NCBI RefSeq assembly: GCF_016865525.2
Contig: NZ_CP075169.1
Location: 4,898,337 to 4,962,336 of the forward strand
DNA length: 64,000 nt
Direction: 5' to 3'
From: Sodalis ligni
Lineage (GTDB): Bacteria; Pseudomonadota; Gammaproteobacteria; Enterobacterales; Enterobacteriaceae
The notes under the pieces are model-generated. The model saw only the letters and a list, made by a program, of their open reading frames with translations, was not told the DNA's origin and ran no database searches. The position numbers and the translations under genes were made by a program. Below are positions 30,880-41,895 of the stretch, piece after piece. Positions within the stretch are counted from its first letter, which is position 1, and each line of letters opens with the position of its first letter.

Positions 30880-31007
30880 GGTGGTGTTCCTTATCTATCG
30901 CTAATAATTGGTTTAGTTGGAGCCTGTCTTCCTGTATTCACTAAGGTAAACACACGAAGACAGGCCCATTGCTTTCGTTGCCGCATTCAGATCCCGTTGC
31001 CGGGATC

Positions 31008-31772
31008 TTAGTCCTTGCGTTGCTGGAGACGGCGCAGGGAACGTTCGCGCCGGCTGTGTTCTCGGCTGAGATCCAGCAAAATTTCCTCAATAAACGCCAG
31101 GTGGCGATGTGAAGCCTCGCGCGCTTTTTCCGGCTCGCGTGCTACTATCGCCGCAAAGATCCCGGCGCGGTGGCTGCTCACCTGTGCCAGCATTTCGCGG
31201 CGTGAGTAGAGCAATTCAAAATTCTGTCGTACGTTTTTTTCCAGCATCGGCCCCATGCAGCGCACCAAATGTAATAAAACCGCATTATGTGCGGCTTCGG
31301 TGACAGCAATTTGATATTGCAGAACGGCGTCGGCTTCAGCGTCGCGATCGCCGCTTTCCTGAGCCTGCTGGATAATCTGGTGACAGTCGCGGATACGGTC
31401 CAAATCTTCTTCGGTTCCGCGCAATGCGGCATAATAAGCGGCAATGCCCTCAAGGGCATGGCGGGTTTCCAATAGGTCGTATTGCGATTCAGGATGTTCG
31501 GCCAGCAGTTCAGCCAGGGGGTCGCTGAAGCTTTGCCAAAGATTACTTTGCACGAAGGTCCCCCCGCCCTGGCGTCGCAACAGCAATCCTTTGGCTTCCA
31601 AACGCTGGATTGCTTCTCGCAGGGAGGGCCGGGAAACGTCGAATTGTTTTGCCAGTTCACGCTCGGGTGGCAGTTTTTCACCGGGACGCAGCGTGCCTTC
31701 CAGGATGAGATACTCCAATTGCTGCTCTATTACGTCCGATAACTTTGCCTGGCGGATTTTACTGTAAGCCAT
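31008..31772 (-). CDS. pdhR: GntR-family pyruvate-responsive repressor PdhR
   Basis: PdhR represses the pdh operon and is released by pyruvate. The 254-residue product equals the E. coli length. The N-terminal winged helix ([35 protein letters not shown], about residues 32-66) binds DNA; the remainder is the FadR-type helical ligand domain. A perfect PdhR-box palindrome lies 31 bases upstream of its start, so it is probably autoregulated along with aceEF. Confidence 0.97.
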   Translation of the reverse strand: MAYSKIRQAKLSDVIEQQLEYLILEGTLRPGEKLPPERELAKQFDVSRPSLREAIQRLEAKGLLLRRQGGGTFVQSNLWQSFSDPLAELLAEHPESQYDLLETRHALEGIAAYYAALRGTEEDLDRIRDCHQIIQQAQESGDRDAEADAVLQYQIAVTEAAHNAVLLHLVRCMGPMLEKNVRQNFELLYSRREMLAQVSSHRAGIFAAIVAREPEKAREASHRHLAFIEEILLDLSREHSRRERSLRRLQQRKD

Positions 31773-32293
31773 TTATCTTCATCTCTGCGAATGGCGCGGA
31801 GTCAATTGGTAATACCAATTTCATAAACGTGACGCTAAAGTAACAAAGTATTCACCTTCTGTCCATCCTGGCATTGACCTAAATCATGAAACCCCGCACA
31901 TTTAAACAATTGCACTATGCATGTGCTGCAATTTGATAACCATCCAGTATAAACCACCGAGAATGGATTGTGACAAATTTAACGATTATGCAACTTTAAA
32001 TGCTGTTGCTGAAGCGTTTGAGCCAGCTAAAATTCGCATAAAAAAACCAGATATCGAATAATTTTAAAATTTTAACTTTTTTTTAACTGGAATTATTACA
32101 ATTTTCGCTCATGGCGCCGATCTTGGAAAAATGCGGCAGATCACGGCGTTTTACAATTCTCGCCAGCGGCTTGATAAATCAGGTGCAAACTTTTTCCCTT
32201 ACCACTATTCTTGTGCCGACGACAGACCGGGAAGTGATTTCTTTTTTCGGCGAACGTAAAAAAATAAGTACAAAAACGACAGAGGATTTTACG
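31773..32293. other. pdhR-aroP divergent regulatory region
   Basis: About 520 bases between divergent starts. It holds the PdhR box at 31804-31820 and a strongly AT-rich stretch at about 32030-32100, likely carrying promoter sequence. An ORF reading into aroP from 32111 has no family counterpart and is not taken as coding. Confidence 0.6.
31804..31820. promoter_or_regulatory. PdhR operator
   Basis: AATTGGTAATACCAATT is a perfect 7-bp inverted repeat with a 3-base centre. It matches the known E. coli PdhR recognition sequence (AATTGGTnnnACCAATT). It lies upstream of pdhR, implying pyruvate-controlled autoregulation of pdhR-aceEF. Confidence 0.92.
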
Positions 32294-33670
32294 ATGGATG
32301 GTAAACAGCGCAGTGAGACGCTGAAACGCGGGTTGAAAAATCGCCATATTCAGCTTATCGCCTTAGGCGGCGCTATTGGTACCGGCTTGTTTCTGGGCAT
32401 TGCGCAAACCATTAAAATGGCGGGACCGTCGGTAATTCTAGGGTATGCCATCGGCGGTTTTATCGCCTTTCTTATTATGCGGCAACTGGGCGAAATGGTG
32501 GTTGAGGAGCCGGTAGCCGGGTCATTCAGCCATTTTGCCTATAAGTATTGGGGCAATTTTGCCGGTTTTGCTTCGGGATGGAACTATTGGGTACTGTACG
32601 TATTAGTTGCCATGGCCGAACTTTCCGCCGTGGGCATCTATATGCACTACTGGTGGCCGGACCTGCCTACCTGGATATCGGCGGCGGTGTTTTTCATACT
32701 CATCAACGCCATTAACCTGGCCAACGTCAAAATCTACGGTGAGATGGAATTCTGGTTCGCCATTATCAAAGTAGCGGCCATCATTGCCATGATCCTGTTC
32801 GGCGGCTGGCTGCTTCTGAGCGGCCATGGCGGTCCCGAAGCCAGCGTGACCAACCTCTGGGCCCAGGGAGGTTTTTTCCCTAACGGCGTCAACGGCTTGT
32901 TTATGGCTATGGCGGTTATCATGTTTTCCTTCGGCGGACTGGAATTGGTGGGTATTACCGCCGCCGAGGCCGACACGCCTGAAATCAGCATTCCCAAGGC
33001 CACCAACCAGGTTATCTACCGTATCCTGCTGTTTTATATCGGCTCACTGGCTATTTTGCTGTCCCTTTACCCCTGGAGTAAGGTGGTGGAAGGAGGCAGT
33101 CCGTTTGTCCTGATTTTTCACGCCCTCAATAGCGATTGGGTCGCGACGATACTGAATCTGGTGGTGTTGACCGCGGCGCTGTCGGTCTATAACAGCTGCG
33201 TTTACAGCAACAGCCGTATGCTGTTCGGCCTGGCGCGCCAGGGCAACGGCCCCAAGGTTCTGCAGAAAGTCGATCGCCGCGGCGTACCTGTCGCCGCCAT
33301 TGGCGTTTCGGCGCTGGCCACCGCCATCTGTGTGCTGATTAACTATCTGATGCCGGGCAAGGCTTTCGGTCTGCTGATGTCGCTGGTGGTATCGGCGCTG
33401 GTCATCAACTGGGGCATGATCAGCCTCGCCCATTTGCGGTTTCGCCGCAAAATGGCGCAGCTCGGACGGGTCACCAAATTCCAGGCGTTATGGTATCCGT
33501 TCGGCAATTACCTTTGCCTGCTGTTTATGGCGGCAATCCTGGTGATTATGCTGATGACCCCAGGGATGGAAATCTCGGTTTATCTCATCCCCGTATGGGT
33601 ATGTCTGCTGGGTATCGGTTTTTACTTCAAGCAAAAAAGTCAGCGCGCCGCCGGCGCTGTGACCCGCTGA
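32294..33670 (+). CDS. aroP: Aromatic amino acid permease AroP
   Basis: AroP imports Phe, Tyr and Trp across the inner membrane by proton symport. The 458-residue product has 12 hydrophobic segments and the amino-acid permease signature GGAIGTGLFLG near residue 27, followed by GEMVVEEPVAGSFSHFAYKYWG. The start ATG at 32294 gives MDGKQRSETLKRGLKNRHIQLIALGG, matching E. coli AroP. It sits next to pdhR as in E. coli. Confidence 0.95.
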   Translation: MDGKQRSETLKRGLKNRHIQLIALGGAIGTGLFLGIAQTIKMAGPSVILGYAIGGFIAFLIMRQLGEMVVEEPVAGSFSHFAYKYWGNFAGFASGWNYWVLYVLVAMAELSAVGIYMHYWWPDLPTWISAAVFFILINAINLANVKIYGEMEFWFAIIKVAAIIAMILFGGWLLLSGHGGPEASVTNLWAQGGFFPNGVNGLFMAMAVIMFSFGGLELVGITAAEADTPEISIPKATNQVIYRILLFYIGSLAILLSLYPWSKVVEGGSPFVLIFHALNSDWVATILNLVVLTAALSVYNSCVYSNSRMLFGLARQGNGPKVLQKVDRRGVPVAAIGVSALATAICVLINYLMPGKAFGLLMSLVVSALVINWGMISLAHLRFRRKMAQLGRVTKFQALWYPFGNYLCLLFMAAILVIMLMTPGMEISVYLIPVWVCLLGIGFYFKQKSQRAAGAVTR

Positions 33671-33680
33671 TCTTATCCCC

Positions 33681-33706
33681 TTCGCCGATCGGTCCCGATC
33701 GGCGAA
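33681..33706. terminator. Long perfect hairpin after aroP
   Basis: TTCGCCGATCGG and CCGATCGGCGAA form a 12-bp perfect stem with a 2-base centre, about 10 bases after the aroP stop. The flank is A-rich on the + strand rather than T-rich, so it is not a textbook intrinsic terminator for aroP. It may end or stabilise the transcript. Confidence 0.5.
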
Positions 33707-33918
33707 AAAAACGCCGTAAAAACCATCCGTACCGACCCACAGAAGTACACATCCGCTACTCCCTCGCGGTATCACGGCCTATGCCATAGCCCTCACAAAT
33801 TTAAGGTGATAACCGGTTTATCCATTTCTATAACCGGTTGTTACACCCTCCTCTCCCTTGAATAGGCCAATACTGGCTGCGGGTAGTGCATGTCCTGTAT
33901 ACAAAGGAGAGGTGAACC

Positions 33919-35320
33919 ATGAAAGCAGAGGCATTGTCATTAAAGGAAAAAATCGGATTTGGCATGGGGGACGCCGGTTGTAACATGGTGTGGGGATCGA
34001 TCACCATGTTCCTGGCCTATTTTTATACCGATATTTTTGGCCTGGCGCCGGCGCTGGTGGGAATATTGCTGCTATCGATACGCATTATCGATGCCGTCAC
34101 CGACCCGGTAATGGGCGCCATCGCCGACCGCACCCGATCCCGATGGGGCCGCTTTAGGCCTTATTTATTATGGCTGGCGGTGCCTTTTGCCGTCTTCAGT
34201 GTCCTGATGTACACCACGCCCGACTGGAGCTATTCCGCCAAGGTAGTTTACGCCTTTGTCACCTATTTCTTGATGTCGCTGATTTATACCGCCATCAATA
34301 TTCCCTATTGCGCGCTGGGCGGGGTGATTTCCAACGATCCCCAGGAACGGGTTTCCTGTCAATCCTGGCGTTTTATTCTGGTGGGAGTGGCAACCCTGAT
34401 TATTTCCCTCACCCTGCTGCCGATGGTGGATTGGTTCGGCGGCGGCAACCGGGCGCAAGGATTTCAATGGGCGATGACGGTATTATCCATTATCGGCTGT
34501 CTGATGTTTTTGTTCTGCTTCGCCACCGTTCGGGAACGGATACAACCCGCGACACCCACCAATGATGCATTGAAAGCCGACCTGCGGGATATTTGGAAAA
34601 ACGATCAGTGGGTACGCATACTGGTGCTGACCTTTTTAATGTCTGCCGGGATTTATCCGTATGGCCGCCACCATGTATTACGTCACCTATGCCATGGAGA
34701 AAAGTTCGGGATTCGCCAGTTTGTTCATCAGCCTTGGCGTGGTGGGCATGATGATCGGCAGCGCCCTGGCCAAACCCCTGACCGATAAATATTGCAAACT
34801 AAAAGTCTTTTTCTGGACCAATATCGTATTGGCTGTCTTCTCCAGCGGATTCTACTTCCTCAATCCGCATCTGCCGGGATTGATTCTGGTGATGTACTTT
34901 ATATTGAATATTCTGCATCAGATTCCCTCCCCCCTGCACTGGTCGCTGATGGCTGATGTGGACGATTACGGCGAATGGAAAACCGGTAAGCGCATTACCG
35001 GCATCAGCTTTTCGGGCAATCTGTTTTTCCTGAAGGTCGGACTGGCCGTGGCGGGGGCGTTCGTCGGTTTTATTCTTTCCGCCTACGGTTATCATGGGGA
35101 CGCCGTCCGGCAAAGCCCCGGCGCGATACAGGGGATCGTTTTGCTGTTTACCGTCATTCCGGGTATCGGTTATCTGATAACCGCCGGGGTGGTCCGGCTG
35201 CTGAAAGTCGATCGCCAACTGATGCGTCAAATCCAGTCCGATCTGGAAGCAAGACGCTTACAGCCCCACGAGTCCGCAGAATGGCGCGAACCCCGGCCGC
35301 TGGAAACCAAGCATCCTTAA
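33919..35320 (+). CDS. GPH-family sugar:cation symporter (YicJ/YagG-like), one frameshift
   Basis: The protein resembles glycoside-pentoside-hexuronide symporters that import glycosides with a cation. The N-terminal frame (33919-34788) has the family signature AVTDPVMGAIADRTRSRWG followed by GRFRPYLLW. A frame change at about 34657-34658 (one extra C in TATCCGTATGG) moves to the 34661-35320 frame, which continues the remaining membrane segments and MADVDDYGEWKTGKRITG. Removing one C gives a single 466-residue protein, normal for the family. AAAGGAGAGGTGAACC precedes the ATG. It is followed after 26 bases by a family-43 glycosidase, so the pair probably imports and hydrolyses a xyloside or arabinoside. 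As read it is broken; the indel may be an error. Confidence 0.85.
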
Positions 35321-35346
35321 CCGCGAAAAAGGGAGAGGTGAACATC

Positions 35347-36303
35347 ATGAGCCAAACACAGTGGCCCAATCCATTAATCGAGCAGCGTGCCGATCCTTAC
35401 ATCTACCGGCATTTCGATGGTTATTATTATTTCACCGCCTCGGTGCCGGAATACGATCGGCTGGAGATTCGACGCTCGGCTACCCTGGGAGGATTATCCC
35501 ATGCCGAACCGGCGGTGGTGTGGCATAAACACCAGCACGGGGAAATGAGCGCGCTGATTTGGGCGCCGGAACTGCATTTCATCGACAAAAAATGGTATCT
35601 CTATTTTGCCGGCGCCCATTCGCCGGAGATTGTCGACGGGCTCTTCCAGCATCGCATGTTCGTCCTGGAATGCGCCGACGGCAATCCCCTCACCGGCACC
35701 TGGATCGAAAAAGGGCGCATACGGACCCCGCTGGACACATTCTCCCTGGACGCCACCCATTTTTTCCATCAGGGGCGGCACTATTATGTCTGGGCGCAAA
35801 ACGATCCGGACATCCGGGGCAATTCCAATCTCTATCTGGCCGAGATGGCCACGCCCTGGTCGCTGAAAACTCCGCCGTCAATGCTGAGCAAACCTGAACT
35901 GCCCTGGGAAACCAATGGTTTTTGGGTCAACGAAGGGCCGGCGGTCCTGCGCCACGGACAGCGGCTGTTTATCACCTATTCCGCCAGCGCCACCGACACC
36001 AATTATTGCATCGGCCTGCTTTGGGCGGATATCAACGACGATATCACCGATCCCCGGGCCTGGCATAAACTGCCGCAGCCGGTCTTTCGCACCCACTGGC
36101 AAAACCGGCAGTTCGGCCCGGGCCACAACAGCTTTACCCTAAGTGAAAACGGCGAGGATGTGCTGGTCTATCACGCCCGATCCTATACAGAAATCACCGG
36201 CGACCCGTTATACGACCCCAACCGCCATACGCGGATCAAGGTTTTTCATTGGGATGAAGAAGGCATGCCCCGCTTCGGCGAACCGCCGGCGGACCACGCC
36301 TGA
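35347..36303 (+). CDS. Glycoside hydrolase family 43 (beta-xylosidase/alpha-L-arabinofuranosidase type)
   Basis: The 318-residue product has no signal peptide and looks cytoplasmic. It has the five-bladed-propeller landmarks of family 43: the catalytic-base Asp in RADPYIYRHFDGYYYFT near the start, the pKa-modulating Asp in SLDATHFF, and the catalytic-acid Glu in WVNEGPAVL. The start ATG at 35347 follows GGGAGAGGTGAACATC. It pairs with the upstream symporter, so its likely substrate is a short xylo- or arabino-oligoside imported by that protein. Family-43 subfamily and exact specificity cannot be told by eye. Confidence 0.88.
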   Translation: MSQTQWPNPLIEQRADPYIYRHFDGYYYFTASVPEYDRLEIRRSATLGGLSHAEPAVVWHKHQHGEMSALIWAPELHFIDKKWYLYFAGAHSPEIVDGLFQHRMFVLECADGNPLTGTWIEKGRIRTPLDTFSLDATHFFHQGRHYYVWAQNDPDIRGNSNLYLAEMATPWSLKTPPSMLSKPELPWETNGFWVNEGPAVLRHGQRLFITYSASATDTNYCIGLLWADINDDITDPRAWHKLPQPVFRTHWQNRQFGPGHNSFTLSENGEDVLVYHARSYTEITGDPLYDPNRHTRIKVFHWDEEGMPRFGEPPADHA

Positions 36304-36308
36304 TGGCC

Positions 36309-37163
36309 TCAGACCAATGCGCCGTAAATGGTCAATAGCGCCACCACCACCACGATCACGTTGGTTATCTTTTTCGCCAGCGAAACCGCCGCCCGCGGGG
36401 TCTGCACCTCATCCAGGTGCGGGTCCCGCGCCAGGGAGAACTGCGCCAGGCGGGTCAGTACCTGATACTGGCCGGTATGCAGGTCCGCCAGCGAGGCAAA
36501 CCAGGCCGGCAGGGCTTTTTCGCCGTGTCCCAGCAAGGCGTAAGCTACGCCTGCCAGCCTGACGGGTATCCAGTCCAGCCAGTGCAGCATAGTGTCTATA
36601 CCGGACTGCGCCCGCTTCAGCGGGGTGGCGCGGCGCGCCAGCCAGGTCTGCCAGGCGCGCAAAAAGGCATAACCGGCAAGCAGAACCGGACCGTAGGGTC
36701 CGCCGGACACCAGCCAGAACAACGGCGCCAGATAAAAACGGAAATTGATCCATAGCAGCGCATTTTGCAATTCGTGCAAACGTTCTTCTTTATCGCAATC
36801 CACCGGCAGACCGTGAATCAGAGTCAACTCTTCGCTCATCGCGTCGCAGGCATGGCCGTCTCCCCGCGCGGCGGCGGTGATATAGGCCCGATAGTGCTTG
36901 CGAATGCCGCCCGCACCGATGCAAAGCAGGGAAATCAAAATCCATAACAGCAGCCGCGGCGCGCCGAAGAAAAAATTCCCCGCCAGCCTCAGGCATAGCG
37001 CCACCGCGACCATCCAGCAAATCGCCAGCAAAATCGTCAGTGCGGGAGATACAAAGCGGGTACGGGCAAACACCCGCTCAAAATAGTGATCCAATTGCCA
37101 GTGATCGCCCATTTTAAATAAGCGTTCCCATGCCAGTACCAGTAATAATGTAAACAGTGTCAT
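36309..37163 (-). CDS. ampE: Regulatory inner-membrane protein AmpE
   Basis: The 284-residue product equals E. coli AmpE. It has hydrophobic segments at the N-terminus ([16 protein letters not shown]), around residues 40-60 and 70-85, in the middle ([24 protein letters not shown]) and at the C-terminus ([16 protein letters not shown]). AmpE is linked to beta-lactamase induction and cell-wall turnover, but its reaction is unclear. It overlaps ampD by four bases, so the two are coupled. Confidence 0.95.
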   Translation of the reverse strand: MTLFTLLLVLAWERLFKMGDHWQLDHYFERVFARTRFVSPALTILLAICWMVAVALCLRLAGNFFFGAPRLLLWILISLLCIGAGGIRKHYRAYITAAARGDGHACDAMSEELTLIHGLPVDCDKEERLHELQNALLWINFRFYLAPLFWLVSGGPYGPVLLAGYAFLRAWQTWLARRATPLKRAQSGIDTMLHWLDWIPVRLAGVAYALLGHGEKALPAWFASLADLHTGQYQVLTRLAQFSLARDPHLDEVQTPRAAVSLAKKITNVIVVVVALLTIYGALV

Positions 37164-37738
37164 GAATCCTGGTGCTCCCTGTCTCGGTCCTCGGTGCTCG
37201 GTGAAATCAACTCTCTATAATGATGCCATAGAAAAGCCGGTCCGGGATCGGTTTTACGGACGGGGGCAATATCGCTATGACCGGCTATGCGGGCCGGCGT
37301 AATCGGATAATGCCGCATCAGCAGCCGCGTAAGTTCGGCCAGCCGGAGGTATTGCTCATCGGTATAGGGCTGATTATCAGTGCCTTCCAACTCGATGCCA
37401 ATGGAAAAATCATTACAGCGTTCCCGCCCGGCGAAACATGAGACGCCTGCATGCCAGGCGCGGCGATGGAACGGCACATATTGCACAATCTCGCCGTCGC
37501 GCCGGATCAGGCAGTGGGCCGATACCCGCAGGCCCTGTATCTGTGAGAAGAAAGGATGTTCGTCTGGGGTAAGCGTGCCGGTAAATAAGCGATCGATATA
37601 GGGTCCGCCAAACGATCCCGGCGGCAAACTGATACCGTGCACCACCAGCAGCGAAGGAATTTCGCCGTTCGGCCGTTCATCGCTATGGGGGGACGGGACC
37701 CGTTTAGTGCCTGTTAACCAGCCGTTTTCCAACTCCAT
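37160..37738 (-). CDS. ampD: 1,6-anhydro-MurNAc-L-Ala amidase AmpD
   Basis: AmpD is a cytoplasmic zinc amidase that cleaves anhydro-muropeptides during peptidoglycan recycling; its loss derepresses AmpC in relatives. The 192-residue product (E. coli 183) shows the Zn-ligand regions [16 protein letters not shown] and [20 protein letters not shown], and the catalytic-Glu region [16 protein letters not shown]. No ampC or ampR is in this window, so its role here is probably recycling. Confidence 0.96.
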   Translation of the reverse strand: MELENGWLTGTKRVPSPHSDERPNGEIPSLLVVHGISLPPGSFGGPYIDRLFTGTLTPDEHPFFSQIQGLRVSAHCLIRRDGEIVQYVPFHRRAWHAGVSCFAGRERCNDFSIGIELEGTDNQPYTDEQYLRLAELTRLLMRHYPITPARIAGHSDIAPVRKTDPGPAFLWHHYRELISPSTEDRDREHQDS

Positions 37739-37768
37739 TCGCCACCTCCGCTCTCTGCCTCCACGCTC

Positions 37769-37921
37769 TATACCCTAGATAATTCGAATTGCAGGTGGGG
37801 TGAGCGAGTACAAATCTGCAGGAGCAGATTTGAACGCGACTTGCCGCGGCCCCGCCAGGGGCGAGGCCCATGGAGGGGCCGAGTATGGCCAACGCACCTG
37901 CAGCTTGAAGTATGACGGTAT
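37769..37921. repeat. MITE-like inverted-repeat element between ampD and nadC
   Basis: About 150 bases bounded by inverted arms: the left arm begins TATACCCTAGATAATTCGAA and continues TTGCAGGTG; the right arm reads CACCTGCAGCTTGAAGTATG and then ACGGTAT. Inner inverted segments also occur (CAAATCTGCAGGAGCAGATTTG). The arms resemble a short non-coding repeat common near enterobacterial genes. A solitary half (TATACCCGTCATACTTGGAA) appears at about 933-952 after panC. Confidence 0.8.
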
Positions 37922-37959
37922 GGCTGTCGGCAGTAGTACTTATCTAAGCAACAGAGTAG

Positions 37960-38892
<933 letters not shown>

Positions 38893-39648
38893 CAGCGCCG
38901 GGATGGCGGACACGGTGTCCAGGCAGTTATGGCAGCGGTACCGTATCGCTCAGTGACCGCTGAATGTCCGGTCCAGTTCCGCTATCAGCGCTTCGAGCCG
39001 GCTGAAGCTTGCGGCGGTCTGTTGATTAACGGCGGCGATAAAAATTCCATAGCCGCCTTGGGCATTGGTGACATGCACCACATAATGCCTGGCGTGATCG
39101 GCCCGACTGGTGGCAATGCCGGTCCAATTGGACAATACGCTGGTGTGGCTGTAAGTCCCCGTATTGATAAAACGCAGGCTGGGTTCACTGGTTTTCAAAT
39201 AATCCACCAGTTGAACCAACGTCTGGTTCTGGTTTTTCACGACACTGAGATTCACCACAATATCATCGCTGGTAAAAGAACTGGCGAGAGTAGTAGGGTC
39301 AGCCGCAAGCTGCTTGATGGTCCAACCGCTGCCGATATTCGCCGGTACCTGGGTAATGGGGTTGCGCCATAAGTGTTCCGCGGCCATGGTGATGCCGTCA
39401 TGAGGCTGTTGCGAGCGGGGGATTAGCAGGGGTAGCGTGACTTTTTGTCTGAGATAAACGCCCCAGCCCGGCAGGTATGCACTCGTAGCAAGGTAAACAG
39501 ATGCCCCCGCCGCGATCAGGAGACACGCCGATAGCACGAAGGTAACGCCGTGACGCGCGGCTCGGGGATGGGTAACGCTGGTTTTATGGGGCGCGGCCGG
39601 CAAGAGCGGCGGCGGGGAGTTTAAAAGCGGTTTCAACTCATCCATGGC

Positions 39649-40962
39649 GGCCCTGTACATGATTCTGTGTAAATGCCTTTCCTCAGAAGTGACCGTCCAG
39701 GCGGTCACCGAACTCGATAATAAAGCGGCTCATCGCCATACGCCAGTCCTTCAGCGGCATCGTCCATTTCTGTGATGCTGCCTGGATCGCCAGCCACACC
39801 ACCTTTTTCACTGAGTCGTCTGTCGGGAACACCTTACGCTTTTTGATCGCGTGGCGGATTACGCTGTTCAGCGACTCGATGGCGTTGGTCGTGTAGATCA
39901 CCTTGCGGATGTCCGGTGGGTAGCCAAAGAACGTGGCAAGATTCGCACAGTTTACCTGCCAGCTGCGGCTTATCTGCGGATAGCGGTTATCCCAGGCACT
40001 GGCGAACGCTTCCAGCGCTTGCAAGCCAGCCTCTTCCGTAGGCGCCTGATAGATGGCCTTCAGGTCCCGGGTGACGGCTTTGTAGTCCTTCCAGGAGACG
40101 AACCGCAGACTGTTGCGCACCATATGCACGATACACAGCTGGATACGCGCCTGCGGGTAGACCGCATTGATGGCGTCCGGGAAGCCTTTCAGACCGTCAA
40201 CGCAGGCGATGAGAATATCGTTCAGACCGCGGTTTTTCAGCTCCGTCAGCACGTTCAGCCAGAACTTTGCCCTTCATTTTCGGCCAGCCACATCCCCAGC
40301 AACTCTTTCTGCCCTTCGATATTGATGCCCAGGGCCAGGAACACGGTTTTGTTGATGACGCGGCTATCTTGCCGAACTTTAAGTACGATACAGTCAAGGT
40401 AAACAATGGGATAGACAGTATCCAGTGGCCGATTTTGCCATTCTACAACCTGCTCCATCACGGCATCAGTCACCTTCGATACCAGCGCCGGCGAAACATC
40501 AGCGTCATACAATTCTTTAAACGCGGCGGCGATCTCGCGGGTGGTCATGCCTTTGGCGTACAACGACAGGATCTGGTTGTCCATGCCGGTGATCCGGGTC
40601 TGGTTTTTCTTCACCAATTGCGGTTCGAAGGACCCCTCTCGATCGCGCGGAGTACGCAGTTCCAGTGGCCCATCGCCGGTGGTTACTGTCTTAGCCGAGT
40701 AGCCGTTGCGGGCATTGGAGCCGGTCCTGGGCTGATTTTTATCGTAACCGAGGTGATGTGTCATTTCAGCGTTTAGAGCCGCCTCGACACTGATTTTTTT
40801 CAGTAAGCGATCAAACTGGTTGAGATCTTCCGGGGTTTTAAGATTTTTGGCCAATTCGTTAGCCAGAGCCTGCAACTGTTTTTCGTCCATAAATTAACCT
40901 GTTTTTGATGTTGGATAGAAGATATCAAAATCAGGCAATTACACAAATCTATGTACAGGCTC
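39649..40962 (-). mobile_element. IS256-family insertion sequence, 1314 bp
   Basis: Imperfect terminal inverted repeats are GGCCCTGTACATGATTCTGT at the left and GAGCCTGTACATAGATTTGT (reverse complement) at the right. The 8-bp direct repeat TCCATGGC flanks both ends (39641-39648 and 40963-40970), typical for the IS256 family. It holds one transposase gene and disrupts the GYF-domain gene. Confidence 0.92.
39683..40890 (-). CDS. IS256-family transposase, one frameshift
   Basis: A Mutator-type DDE transposase. The first frame (40890-40255) starts MDEKQLQALANELAKNLKTP and includes the first catalytic Asp in VYLDCIVLKV. The second frame (40252-39683) has the second Asp in IACVDGLKGFPDAI and the C-terminal TTNAIESLNSVIRHAIKKRK, the expected region for the Glu. 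One base is missing near 40270-40275 (GAAGGGCAAAG where GAAGGCGCAAAG would read LAENEGAKFWLNVLTELK). Repaired, it would be 402 residues, normal for the family. As read the element would be non-autonomous unless this is an error. Confidence 0.9.
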
Positions 40963-41129
40963 TCCATGGCGGCCAACGGGGTCCACTGCGGCATCCCTTC
41001 ACGCCAGACAAGACTCTGCGCACCCAATATCCGATGTTGTAATAGCTTCTCCAGCGTAGCCAAGGTTACCGGACCCTGCCGCTTACCATCCACAATGTAC
41101 CACCAGCCGATCATATTGAGCATTGCCAT

Positions 41130-41451
41130 TATTTTAATAGGGATATCAATACGGACACATTACCGCCAATATGCCGAAGGGAACTGAGGCAAAGGACTTT
41201 CTCGCGTACAGCAACGTACTTTGTAAATTCTTGTTAAGGTCATATTTTATTCTATATTCACATTATCATCATCTTCTTTTCGCACACCCCTTGACCGTCC
41301 GCTATTGCCAACCCCCGCGCAAATTCCCTTAAGGCTCTATCGGCCGCCACGTTTTTTTTGCGGCATTCCCTCCCCCGCCGCGAACTGCCGCTGGCCTGCC
41401 TCAGGTGTTATCGGTAAGGTCGGCCTTGGATCAACAGGGAGGGGAACGCCG
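41130..41451. other. Spacer between GYF-domain gene and ppdD
   Basis: About 320 bases between divergent starts, AT-rich at 41220-41270. It probably holds promoters for both genes. No ORF, RNA gene or clear operator was seen. Confidence 0.5.
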
Positions 41452-41892
41452 GTGAATAATCAGCAGGGATTTACTTTGGTGGAACTGATGGTGGTAATGG
41501 CCATCATCGCCACATTAAGCGCCATCGGATTGCCGGGATATCAACGTTACCTCGATAATGCCGCCCTGACCGATATGCTGCATATGCTGTCCCCCTACAA
41601 ATCGGCGGTGGAATTATGCGCCATGGAGCATGGGGATATGAAGGAATGCCGCGCCGGGGAGTCCGGCATTCCGGACGGACTCTCTTCCCGCTATGTCGCC
41701 GGAGTGGAGGTTAGCGAGGGGGTTATCCGCCTGACCGGCAAGCAGGCGCTGGAAGGGCTCACGCTGGTGCTTACGCCGGAGCGGCATGCCGGCGGGGTGC
41801 TTTTGACCCGCCGCTGCGATGCCGCCGGCAAAGGTCAGCATCTGCAGCGCCCCTGCCAGGCGCTGTTCCGTTTCGACGGCGCAAAGGAGTAG
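41452..41892 (+). CDS. ppdD: Prepilin-like protein PpdD (type IV pilin family)
   Basis: A 146-residue prepilin. The start is GTG at 41452 after AACAGGGAGGGG. The leader is very short (five residues before the cut) and the prepilin peptidase site is QQG/FTLVELMVVMAIIATL, with Glu at +5 of the mature protein and a hydrophobic helix. Two Cys in the C-terminal part (TRRCD, RPCQ) could form the usual pilin disulfide loop. It leads ppdD-hofB-hofC, the enterobacterial type IV pilus locus. No prepilin peptidase gene is seen in this window. Confidence 0.92.
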   Translation: MNNQQGFTLVELMVVMAIIATLSAIGLPGYQRYLDNAALTDMLHMLSPYKSAVELCAMEHGDMKECRAGESGIPDGLSSRYVAGVEVSEGVIRLTGKQALEGLTLVLTPERHAGGVLLTRRCDAAGKGQHLQRPCQALFRFDGAKE

Positions 41893-41895
41893 GAC

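Larger units (their letters stand above)
38950..41129 (-). pseudogene. GYF-domain membrane protein gene split by an IS256-family insertion
   Basis: The N-terminal part (41129 to about 40963) encodes WWYIVDGKRQGPVTLATLEKLL and LVWREGMPQWTPLAAM, a GYF_2-type domain. The C-terminal part resumes beyond the IS at about 39648 as MDELKPLLNSPPPLLPAAP, one membrane segment (FVLSACLLIAAGASVYLA), and a soluble domain ending LEALIAELDRTFSGH. Removing the IS and one 8-bp duplicate rejoins the frame as PLAAMDELKP, giving a protein of about 285 residues. Function is unknown. The insertion abolishes the full-length product. Confidence 0.88.

Noticed and set aside
32111..32293. 61-codon N-terminal extension of aroP
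   Set aside because: The extra residues have no counterpart in AroP, and ATG 32294 gives the expected N-terminus.
33681..33706. Operator for a regulator of the sugar locus
   Set aside because: The palindrome is only about 10 bases after the aroP stop and more than 200 bases from the symporter start, so a transcript-end hairpin is more likely.
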